This document shows positions 1-6,528 of a DNA stretch of 25,282 nt, one piece after another (position 1 is the first letter of the stretch; the number at the start of each line of letters is the position of its first letter). The DNA comes from an uncultured Lachnospiraceae bacterium (lineage in GTDB: Bacteria; Bacillota_A; Clostridia; Lachnospirales; Lachnospiraceae), in the NCBI GenBank assembly GCA_947175285.1, contig CAMWMM010000014.1:1-25282 (forward strand), given 5' to 3'. A program made the translations under genes and the position numbers. Below the pieces are notes generated by a model. That model made no database searches and had not been told where the DNA came from. It worked only from the letters and a program-made list of their open reading frames with translations.

Positions 1-13
1 GTTGTACTACCAT
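1..13 (-). CDS. Flagellin, 5' end only (third flagellin gene, cut by window edge)
   Basis: Only the first four codons (M-V-V-Q) are inside the window, with the ATG at 11-13. They are called a flagellin because these bases and the following upstream stretch to about position 107 match the start and leader of the flagellin gene at 284-1300 almost base for base, including the ribosome site, GGA hairpin and sigma-28 promoter. It would be transcribed leftwards and lies in tandem behind flagellin A. Nothing can be said about the rest of the protein. Confidence 0.8.
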
Positions 14-19
14 AATATA

Positions 20-53
20 TTCCTCCTTGAATTTAATACGGCTTCCCTGCCGT
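20..53 (-). promoter_or_regulatory. Probable CsrA-binding region in leader of the left-edge flagellin
   Basis: Two GGA elements are visible on the minus strand. One is a 5-bp hairpin at 38-53 (arms ACGGC and GCCGT) with loop AGGGAA. The other, at 20-31, is the Shine-Dalgarno region reading TTCAAGGAGGAA just before the ATG. GGA in a small hairpin loop plus a second site over the ribosome site is the arrangement known for CsrA control of flagellin mRNA in Bacillus. CsrA binding here is inferred. Confidence 0.55.
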
Positions 54-64
54 TTGTTTTCGGT

Positions 65-132
65 GTAATGGCTCTGCTGGTTCGTACGCTGCCTTCAGTT
101 CCATTACTGCTAAGTAAGTATTTGCTTTACTT
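65..132 (-). promoter_or_regulatory. Structured 5' leader of the left-edge flagellin
   Basis: A 5'-terminal hairpin (116-132, arms of 5 nt, loop of 7) is followed by a 7-bp stem GTAATGG/CCATTAC (65-71 with 101-107) closing a 29-nt loop that holds CGTACG at 83-88. The same architecture occurs before both other flagellin genes. Confidence 0.5.
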
Positions 133-139
133 GTTATAT

Positions 140-166
140 ATATCGGACTTTTTCTGCTTTACTTTA
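140..166 (-). promoter_or_regulatory. Sigma-28 (SigD) promoter of the left-edge flagellin
   Basis: On the minus strand TAAA (163-166) is followed after 16 nt by CCGATAT (140-146). This matches the flagellar sigma-28 consensus and has the same spacing as the other promoters here. Confidence 0.85.
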
Positions 167-213
167 GACCTAAATTTAAAAAATAATATTATTAACACAG
201 AAACTAAATTTCA

Positions 214-249
214 CGCAAAAAGAAAGGCCGATAAATATCGACCTTTCTT
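214..249 (-). terminator. Intrinsic terminator of flagellin A
   Basis: A 13-bp stem (220-232 with 237-249, one G-U wobble in the minus-strand RNA, 4-nt loop) is followed by a short U tract. It lies about 35 nt downstream of the flagellin stop codon and separates flagellin A from the promoter of the left-edge flagellin. Confidence 0.85.
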
Positions 250-283
250 CGGTAGTTTTGCAATGATTTCCGTCTTATCAGTA

Positions 284-1300
284 TTAGCCAAGTAAGGACA
301 ATGCCAACTGGTTGGACTGATTTGCCTGTGATAACATTGATGTACCAGCCTGCTGTAAGATGTTGTTGTTAGAGTATTTAACCATCTCTGTTGCAATATC
401 TGTATCACGAATTGCAGATTCTGCAGATGTTGTGTTCTCTACGATGTTATCCAGGTTTGCAATCGTATGCTCTAATCTGTTCTGGATTGCACCAAGATCT
501 GAACGCTGCTGTGATACATCTTTGATTGCGCTCTTTGCAAATGCATTCAGCGCTGCAAAGTCTGCTGCTGTAGGTGAGGCTGTTAAACCGGCTTTGCCTG
601 ATTTAGTTGCTGTCATAGTCGTTGTATCAGTAACTTTTGCGGTATTAAATGTGTAGAATTTCTCTAACATTCCTGCATCCAGAGTGTTTCTGTCTGTACT
701 TCCGGTTGCCTTATTGCTGTATTCATAATCCGTATCAGTACTTACAGTATCAATATTAGCTGTACCGAATGTTGTACCTTTCTTAACTGCGCTGTTGAGC
801 AACTCATTGGTACTCATGTTCTTGATTGTTACTGTGATGTGCTGTCCGGATTCTGCTCCAACCTGAAGACCTTTGTTTGTGAAAGAACCATCAAGTAAGT
901 TCTGCTCATTGAATGTCGTTGTGCTCTGTACACGGTCGATTTCAGACATTAACTGTTTTACTTCAGACTGGATATAGCTGCGGTCTGCTGATGTCAATGT
1001 TCCGTTCTCACCTTTTACAGCCAGTTCGTTCATTCTCTGTAACATATCCTGTACTTCATTCAATGCACCTTCTGCTGTCTGTACACAGGAGATACCATCC
1101 TGAGCGTTTGCAGATGCCTGTGTAAGTCCACGGATCTGACGTCTCATCTTCTCGGAAATGGATAAGCCTGCTGCATCATCTGCTGCACGGTTGATCTGAT
1201 ATCCGGATGATAACTTCTCTGTGGATTTTGCCTGTGCGCTTGTTGTCAAACCAAGCATTCTGTTTGAGTTCATTGCTGTAATGTTGTGTTGTACTACCAT
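284..1300 (-). CDS. Flagellin A (filament subunit)
   Basis: This is the structural subunit of the flagellar filament, 338 aa. The N-terminal D0/D1 helices are clear (MVVQHNITAMNSNRML, then SSGYQINRAADDAAGLSISE and NELAVKGENGTL), as is the C-terminal coil ending QLALSLLG. The variable middle is short (about residues 175-250, rich in Thr/Ser/Ala), so an exposed D2/D3 domain is essentially missing and glycans would sit on the D1 surface. Residue 72 is cysteine, rare in flagellins. The start is fixed by a strong GGAGGA site. It is monocistronic: sigma-28 promoter at 1429-1455, about 120-nt structured leader, terminator at 214-249. It is closely similar to the flagellin at 8739-9749. The flagellin assignment is certain; fliC or hag would be naming by convention. 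Confidence 0.97.
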   Translation of the reverse strand: MVVQHNITAMNSNRMLGLTTSAQAKSTEKLSSGYQINRAADDAAGLSISEKMRRQIRGLTQASANAQDGISCVQTAEGALNEVQDMLQRMNELAVKGENGTLTSADRSYIQSEVKQLMSEIDRVQSTTTFNEQNLLDGSFTNKGLQVGAESGQHITVTIKNMSTNELLNSAVKKGTTFGTANIDTVSTDTDYEYSNKATGSTDRNTLDAGMLEKFYTFNTAKVTDTTTMTATKSGKAGLTASPTAADFAALNAFAKSAIKDVSQQRSDLGAIQNRLEHTIANLDNIVENTTSAESAIRDTDIATEMVKYSNNNILQQAGTSMLSQANQSNQLALSLLG

Positions 1301-1306
1301 AATATA

Positions 1307-1340
1307 TTCCTCCTTGAATTTAATACGGCTTCCCTGCCGT
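1307..1340 (-). promoter_or_regulatory. Probable CsrA-binding region in flagellin A leader
   Basis: The minus strand shows a GGA-loop hairpin at 1325-1340 (arms ACGGC/GCCGT, loop AGGGAA) and a second GGA element, CAAGGAGGA, forming the Shine-Dalgarno at 1307-1318. This two-site layout is typical of CsrA-repressed flagellin messages. CsrA and FliW are encoded in the same window. Binding is inferred. Confidence 0.6.
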
Positions 1341-1351
1341 TTATTTTCGGT

Positions 1352-1419
1352 GTAATGGCTCTGCTGACTCGTACGCTGCCTTCAAGTCCATTACTCTCAG
1401 TTAAGTAAATTATCTTTAC
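1352..1419 (-). promoter_or_regulatory. Structured 5' leader of flagellin A
   Basis: A hairpin at the very 5' end (1405-1419, arms GTAAA/TTTAC) is followed by the stem GTAATGG/CCATTAC (1352-1358 with 1388-1394) closing a 29-nt loop with CGTACG at 1370-1375. Transcription should begin near 1421-1423. Confidence 0.55.
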
Positions 1420-1428
1420 CTGTTATAT

Positions 1429-1455
1429 ATATCGGGAGTTTTTTTAATTACTTTA
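1429..1455 (-). promoter_or_regulatory. Sigma-28 (SigD) promoter of flagellin A
   Basis: On the minus strand TAAA (1452-1455) precedes CCGATAT (1429-1435) by 16 nt, and a C before the -10 gives CCCGATAT. It lies only about 33 nt beyond the stop codon of the glycosyltransferase-methyltransferase gene, with no convincing terminator between, so readthrough from that gene is possible. Confidence 0.9.
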
Positions 1456-1488
1456 GAGATTTTTTAAAATTTAATTTTCTTTTTTACT

Positions 1489-3192
1489 TCACATAGAGGT
1501 CAAAAAGTTCAGTCTACCTTTTGATACCAGTAATATTGTTGCCTTCTCCCCTTGATAGATTCCTCTGCCATATGCGATCTGATTCTCCTGTAAAATGCTC
1601 TCTATTAATTGCAATCCTCTTATTTCTCCTTTTCTTTCACAATCATCCATCATTAAAACAAATTGTTCTGACAGACAATCCGGAAGAATATTGGCAACAT
1701 CAATTCTGGAATACTCTTTTGAGCCTAACGGAGCATCTATAAAAATCATATCAAACTTCCTGCCTTGTAGTCTCTGCTGAAATCCTACATATATATTTAC
1801 TCCGGTTTTCCCAATACCCTCGATATTAAATTCTACTTCCTCCATATCTAATTGTATTATTTCAGTTTCTTTGATATTATTATTGGATACAAAAAAGTCA
1901 ATCCAATTTTTATCGTGTTCCACGACGCAATGACGGCACTCATATCCTTTTTTGTTCATATAATTTACATAACTTCCGATTATTTTGGTTGACTGCCCTA
2001 ATCCCAATTCCAAAATGGATAATGGTTTCATTTCGTCAAGAGTCCGATATAAGGCATATAATCCCGGATATCCTAATGCCCATCTTCCGGGCGATAACGC
2101 AAGATTTGGCGGCAGCCACTCACTGCCGCGGATTGTATCATGAAAGATATTGGCCCAAATCAATTCCTGCTGCTTATCTAACCCATGTCGCAAAAAATTC
2201 TCTATATTATTTAACCTATTCTCTAAGTCTGAAAACGCCCCCCCCTTCATGTGTTTTTCCATATTTATATTTCCCTCTTTTTTAAATTCTCTCTCAACAT
2301 TCTGAAAAATCATAGCATCATCGGGACTCATCACCTCTCCTCTTTGCAGCATACTGATTTTTTCCTTCAATATTCTCACATAATATGGTTTTGCTGTTTC
2401 CCTGAACTTTTCCCAATAAATATCGTCGTAAAAAGCAGAATAATCAAACTTTGCCTGCGCATCTAATAAATCTTTATGAATCTGTTTAGCACCGCTCCAT
2501 ATGCCCTCTTTGGTCATTCTGTACACGGCAACTAAATCATTTACAAAAATTGTCTTTCCATATTTCAAATGAATTACAAATCTGTCATGGTCTGCTCTGA
2601 AAGATGCTTCTGAAATTGTTCCAACTGCATTTCTTATGATTTCCGGCACTCCATTTTTAAATATTACATTACGATATACGGCAGCTGTTGTATGCGGCAC
2701 AATTACCTGCCCTCTTATAGCGCCTTCTAAATAATCTTCGATAGAATTTGTCACATACTGCTTTCTGTCGGTTGGTATATATACTCCTACATCTTTTCCT
2801 TCATCATTTAAAACTGTGTTGGCTCCATAACAGACAAAATCTCTGTTCTCATCCAGAAAATTAACGGCTCTTTGTAAAAAATCGTTATCAGTCCAGTAAT
2901 CATCCGGATCCAGTACACAAAAATACTCTGTCTTCATATTTTCATATACCCTAATATCATTTGCCAATAATCCCCGATTTTTTTCAGACGTTAATACCGT
3001 TATAATATCAGAATATAATTCACCATATTTTTGAGCAATTTTAATACTTCCGTCCGTCGAACAGTCATCAGCAATCACCAGTTCTATACAATGTGCCATA
3101 CTCTGATTCAAAACAGATTTTATTGCTGCTTCTATATATTTCTCTTTATTATATAATGGCATCAATACAGTACACCTTGCATTCGCTTTCAT
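1489..3192 (-). CDS. Glycosyltransferase family 2 / SAM-methyltransferase-like fusion
   Basis: This 567-aa protein has two modules. Residues 1 to about 240 are a GT2 (GT-A fold) glycosyltransferase: LMPLYNKEKYIEAAIKSVL, then IADDCSTDGS and the metal/nucleotide motif VLDPDDYW. After a linker, about residues 345-555 look like a Rossmann methyltransferase: ILELGLGQSTK (SAM loop), VVEHDKNW, FDMIFIDAPLG and LMMDDCERKG. Likely role: transfer of a sugar to flagellin or its glycan, with methylation by the second module. It is last in the six-gene block and is followed by the flagellin A promoter. The start has a good AAGGAG site. GT2 is certain; substrate and methyl acceptor are unknown. Confidence 0.85.
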   Translation of the reverse strand: MKANARCTVLMPLYNKEKYIEAAIKSVLNQSMAHCIELVIADDCSTDGSIKIAQKYGELYSDIITVLTSEKNRGLLANDIRVYENMKTEYFCVLDPDDYWTDNDFLQRAVNFLDENRDFVCYGANTVLNDEGKDVGVYIPTDRKQYVTNSIEDYLEGAIRGQVIVPHTTAAVYRNVIFKNGVPEIIRNAVGTISEASFRADHDRFVIHLKYGKTIFVNDLVAVYRMTKEGIWSGAKQIHKDLLDAQAKFDYSAFYDDIYWEKFRETAKPYYVRILKEKISMLQRGEVMSPDDAMIFQNVEREFKKEGNINMEKHMKGGAFSDLENRLNNIENFLRHGLDKQQELIWANIFHDTIRGSEWLPPNLALSPGRWALGYPGLYALYRTLDEMKPLSILELGLGQSTKIIGSYVNYMNKKGYECRHCVVEHDKNWIDFFVSNNNIKETEIIQLDMEEVEFNIEGIGKTGVNIYVGFQQRLQGRKFDMIFIDAPLGSKEYSRIDVANILPDCLSEQFVLMMDDCERKGEIRGLQLIESILQENQIAYGRGIYQGEKATILLVSKGRLNFLTSM

Positions 3193-3236
3193 ATGTAGAA
3201 AATCTCCTTTTCATATCAGTTTATTATGATATTCTT

Positions 3237-4226
3237 TCAATCATATTCTTTGATAAACGTTACATTTAGTCCATTCTGTGCCCCGAATTCTTCTTTAAAC
3301 TGAGCCAGATTCTTATTCAAAATTTTCCCATGCTCTTCAGTACTAATACCAAATGAAAAGTATCGAAATTTCCTTTTAGCTGCTTCATTAATAAGATTCA
3401 CAATCAAAAATGTCATTAAAAACAAATGTGGATACTGCTGCTTAGATGCTAAATACTGTGTATGGAACACTCTGTCTTGAAAGTTAAATACCATGCTTCC
3501 CGCCACTATTTTTCCTTCCCAGACAACACCATAAAATTCCACAATGTTTTGCAATCTCTTGTTTTTAAATTCCAATAATTCTTCCAGGCTATGTACAGGT
3601 TTTTTTTCATGCTTTTGCAGATTCTCCTGCAAAGTGTCATAAAATTCCTCCAGTTCTTTGTCATCATTTATTCTTATAAATTCCAATCCCTGTTTTAAAG
3701 AATACCGATAATCCCGCCTCTTACCTTTGGTAAAATTTGAACAAATATCTTTATTATATTCAACAAAGTCAATATAACTGGTCAGTTCACAATATGAATG
3801 ATACCCTCTTTGAATCAGAAAATAAGATAATAATTCTATATTTCCTGTTGAAAAAATCTGTGTCGTATTTTTCATTACTGCCAGATTATATTTTTCAGAT
3901 TCTAAATACTCCTCCAATATATCCAAAATTGCATCCATATGCTTTATATTATTGAAACTCTTGCCTACTATGATTCCCCCGAAAGTACTTCCGCAATGTG
4001 AATAAAATATCTTTTTATTATCTTCTATAACACTACATGCCGGTACTACTGCCACAATAGCACCTTCACCTTTATAAATAATCAACGAAGTATCTTTAAA
4101 TCTATTCCCATGATATTCCAGAAAATTTCTACTTTGCAGAAAAGTTCCGTTAATGGAATCATTTAAAACAAAATCATCCCATTTTTCTTTCAAATTGTTC
4201 TCATATTTCTTTATTTTCAACTCCAA
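3237..4226 (-). CDS. FemAB/GNAT-like acyltransferase
   Basis: This 329-aa soluble protein resembles the GNAT_acetyltransf_6 (BioF2-like) / FemAB class: an N-terminal half with FLQSRNFLEYHGNRF and VVPACSV, and a C-terminal half with VEFYGVVWEGKIVAGSMVF and FRYFSFGISTEEHG. In sugar clusters such proteins acylate an amino group with acetyl-CoA or aminoacyl donors. The neighbouring FdtA/FdtB pair makes a free amino sugar, and no left-handed-helix FdtC-type acetyltransferase is present, so this gene is the best candidate for that step. The start is probably TTG, with GGAG 9 nt upstream, overlapping the end of the methyltransferase gene by 26 nt and suggesting translational coupling. Family moderately sure, substrate inferred. 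Confidence 0.7.
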   Translation of the reverse strand: MELKIKKYENNLKEKWDDFVLNDSINGTFLQSRNFLEYHGNRFKDTSLIIYKGEGAIVAVVPACSVIEDNKKIFYSHCGSTFGGIIVGKSFNNIKHMDAILDILEEYLESEKYNLAVMKNTTQIFSTGNIELLSYFLIQRGYHSYCELTSYIDFVEYNKDICSNFTKGKRRDYRYSLKQGLEFIRINDDKELEEFYDTLQENLQKHEKKPVHSLEELLEFKNKRLQNIVEFYGVVWEGKIVAGSMVFNFQDRVFHTQYLASKQQYPHLFLMTFLIVNLINEAAKRKFRYFSFGISTEEHGKILNKNLAQFKEEFGAQNGLNVTFIKEYD

Positions 4227-4980
4227 TTTCTTCTTCTCCGTGTTCTAAATATCTATAATTTATATAAATTTCACTTCCCAGTTCCGGTATATATTTTATT
4301 AAGTTATCGAAACCTTCCAGTACTCTTTCATCAAATATTTCATAATTTAAACATTTTTCCATCTGTTCATGACTAAATGGTTTAACAAAATATGACCCTT
4401 TATCCATTATTGTCACACCGCCGCTTCTTCTGACTAACTGTTCCAATGTGTTTAAATTGTAAATACAATTCTGCTGCAGTTGAACATTTCTCTCACTCTT
4501 ATTATCCAGACCTTGTATGATTCCGCTTTCATATGCTAAAATTCTGTGTAAAGAGCGCTCATTTGGAACATTTATATGTACTATTGTTTTCTCCCCGCAT
4601 AAGTTTTTTACTGTTACAAGCATTTTTAGCGAATCTTCCAGTTCATGAAGCAAGCTGCTTACAATAATTAGGTCAAATTCACGATTTTTCAACGTTTCCG
4701 CTTTTTCTTGTAATAATCCTTGTACGAAATAAACTCCCGATCTATTTACAAGATCCTTTTTCGCCTTTTCTATAAATCCGCTTCCGGGTTCTACAATCGT
4801 AAATTCCTCAAAGTCTGAAATGAAATTCCCTATACTCTGCATACCGCAGCCGACTTCCAAAATTTTCCTATATCCCCGATTAAACATCTCGAGAATCTTC
4901 TTTCTTCTATAATATACTTGATATTTTTGTTCAAAATCTGATGTACAATATGCTTCCTCATAATTTTCTATATCCCTCAT
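4201..4980 (-). CDS. Class I SAM-dependent methyltransferase
   Basis: Soluble Rossmann-fold methyltransferase of about 259 aa: SAM-binding loop KILEVGCGMQSIG, acidic strand end TIVEPGSG, and motif FDLIIVSSLLHELED. By position after the ketoisomerase and aminotransferase genes it may N- or O-methylate the 3-amino sugar, as in the mycaminose pathway, but the substrate cannot be read from the sequence. The chosen start (4978-4980) has GGAGAAG upstream. An upstream in-frame ATG at 5010, overlapping the aminotransferase gene by 11 nt, lacks a ribosome site but is possible. Confidence 0.8.
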   Translation of the reverse strand: MRDIENYEEAYCTSDFEQKYQVYYRRKKILEMFNRGYRKILEVGCGMQSIGNFISDFEEFTIVEPGSGFIEKAKKDLVNRSGVYFVQGLLQEKAETLKNREFDLIIVSSLLHELEDSLKMLVTVKNLCGEKTIVHINVPNERSLHRILAYESGIIQGLDNKSERNVQLQQNCIYNLNTLEQLVRRSGGVTIMDKGSYFVKPFSHEQMEKCLNYEIFDERVLEGFDNLIKYIPELGSEIYINYRYLEHGEEEIGVENKEI

Positions 4981-4999
4981 ATACCGTTCTTCTCCATGC

Positions 5000-6100
5000 T
5001 TAGAATTCATTCACACATATTACTACCCACTCTATCTGCTCCTTAGTCATTCCCGGATAAAGAGGCAGGCTTACTTCCTGCGCACAAATTCGTTTTGTTA
5101 CCGGATAATTTTCTATTTGTCCACGACAGTCTATATATGCCTCCTGTTCGGTAATGGGTATAGGATAATGTACATTTGTCATAATGCCCTGCTGTCTCAA
5201 ATATTCTATAAAGTTTATCCTATCCTTCACTAACACCGGATATATATGGAAAACATGCTCTGCCTTTTCTTTCGGCATAGCAGGCAGTGTAACTTTCACA
5301 TTATGGATTCTTTCGCTATAAATATCTGCAATCCGACTGCGTTCCTCATTCCATTGATCCAAATACTTTAATTTCACAGATAAAAAAGCTGCCTGCAGCT
5401 CGTCCAATCTGGAATTACATCCCTGATATACATGGCAATATTTTTCATAGGAGCCATAATTTCCATATGCTTTTACTTTATCTGCAACCTCTTTATCGTT
5501 TGTTACAACCGCTCCGGCATCGCCCAATGCACCGAGATTTTTCCCCGGATAAAAGCTGAATGCCGCTGCATCTCCAAGATTCCCGACTTTATGCCCATGG
5601 AAAACTGCTCCATGCGCCTGTGCAGCATCTTCAATAAGTTTTAATGAGTATTTGTCTGTCACAGAACGTACTGATTCCATATCGGCACATCTTCCATATA
5701 AATGCACTGTGATTACCGCTTTTGTCCTGTCTGTTATTTTTTCTTCTATGCTATTGGCATCTATTGTGTAGCTTTCAGCATCCACATCTACAAAGACCGG
5801 CACTGCCCCCACATAAGTCACAGCCAATACAGTAGCAATAAATGTATGCGCCGGAACAATTACTTCATCACCCGGACCGATTCCATAAGCTAAAAGAATC
5901 AGCCTGATTGCATCCAGCCCGTTGCCCGCTCCCACACAGTGTTTTGCTCCGCAATATTTGGCAAAAGCTTTCTCAAACTGCTCATCCGCCCTGCCGCCTA
6001 TAAACCATTGACGATCTGTTACCTGTCTATACGCTTCGTTCAACTCTTTCTGTATGCCCTGATGTATTTTCCCTAAATCAAGGTATGGCACTTGTATCAC
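5000..6100 (-). CDS. fdtB: DegT/DnrJ/EryC1-type sugar aminotransferase (FdtB-like)
   Basis: PLP-dependent aminotransferase, 366 aa, expected to convert dTDP-3-keto-6-deoxyhexose to the 3-amino sugar with glutamate as amino donor. The family signature is complete: [11 protein letters not shown] at the start, [32 protein letters not shown] and [18 protein letters not shown], in which Lys187 should bind PLP. This last motif is characteristic of the FdtB/QdtB/TylB branch. The start is GTG with GGAG about 10 nt upstream and overlaps the fdtA-like gene by 23 nt, supporting coupled expression. Other DegT members act at C4, but the adjacent 3,4-ketoisomerase argues for C3. Confidence 0.85.
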   Translation of the reverse strand: MIQVPYLDLGKIHQGIQKELNEAYRQVTDRQWFIGGRADEQFEKAFAKYCGAKHCVGAGNGLDAIRLILLAYGIGPGDEVIVPAHTFIATVLAVTYVGAVPVFVDVDAESYTIDANSIEEKITDRTKAVITVHLYGRCADMESVRSVTDKYSLKLIEDAAQAHGAVFHGHKVGNLGDAAAFSFYPGKNLGALGDAGAVVTNDKEVADKVKAYGNYGSYEKYCHVYQGCNSRLDELQAAFLSVKLKYLDQWNEERSRIADIYSERIHNVKVTLPAMPKEKAEHVFHIYPVLVKDRINFIEYLRQQGIMTNVHYPIPITEQEAYIDCRGQIENYPVTKRICAQEVSLPLYPGMTKEQIEWVVICVNEF

Positions 6101-6509
6101 TGCAATTGCACTCCTTTCCTACCATCTCAAGAAAAGCATCATAATCCCTGATGTAATCTTCTTCTCTGTAAACCTCAGAAGCAAGCACCATAAGTACAGC
6201 ATCCGGCGAGAAATCATACATTTCGCGCCACATATTATTCGCTACATATAATCCCTCATATGGTTTTTCCAAAGATATTATCTTCTTTTCCCTGCCATTG
6301 TCTAACAATATTTTACAGGAACCATGAATACAAATTAAAATCTGTTCCAAAGATTTATGAGCATGGAATCCTCTTCTGATCCCTTCTCTGGTATCATACA
6401 TATAATATACTCTCTTAATTTCAAAAGGTATGTCATTGTATTCTTCCAAGGCTACCAGCATACCTCTGTCATCACCATGCTGTTGAAAAGCATATTTTAT
6501 AATCTGCAT
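6078..6509 (-). CDS. fdtA: dTDP-4-keto-6-deoxyglucose 3,4-ketoisomerase (FdtA/QdtA-like cupin)
   Basis: Small cupin of 143 aa, the usual length for the FdtA/QdtA/Tyl1a family, which moves the keto group of dTDP-4-keto-6-deoxyglucose from C4 to C3. The diagnostic [14 protein letters not shown] carries His49 and His51, the positions of the catalytic histidine pair described for FdtA, followed by [10 protein letters not shown] and [11 protein letters not shown]. It cannot tell the galacto (FdtA) from the gluco (QdtA) product by eye. It lies 19 nt after the dual glycosyltransferase gene. The genes that make the dTDP-4-keto-6-deoxyglucose substrate (rmlA, rmlB) are not in the window. Confidence 0.85.
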   Translation of the reverse strand: MQIIKYAFQQHGDDRGMLVALEEYNDIPFEIKRVYYMYDTREGIRRGFHAHKSLEQILICIHGSCKILLDNGREKKIISLEKPYEGLYVANNMWREMYDFSPDAVLMVLASEVYREEDYIRDYDAFLEMVGKECNCSDTSAIP

Positions 6510-6528
6510 AATACAATAATCTCCGTTT

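Noticed and set aside
2..295. 97-residue plus-strand frame over the left-edge leader
   Set aside because: It runs across the flagellin leader, promoter and terminator, all assigned to the minus strand, and shows no protein family signature.
5000..6509. Legionaminic or pseudaminic acid pathway for flagellin glycosylation
   Set aside because: No NeuB-, PseB- or LegB-like genes are present; the ketoisomerase/aminotransferase pair fits dTDP-3-amino sugars instead.
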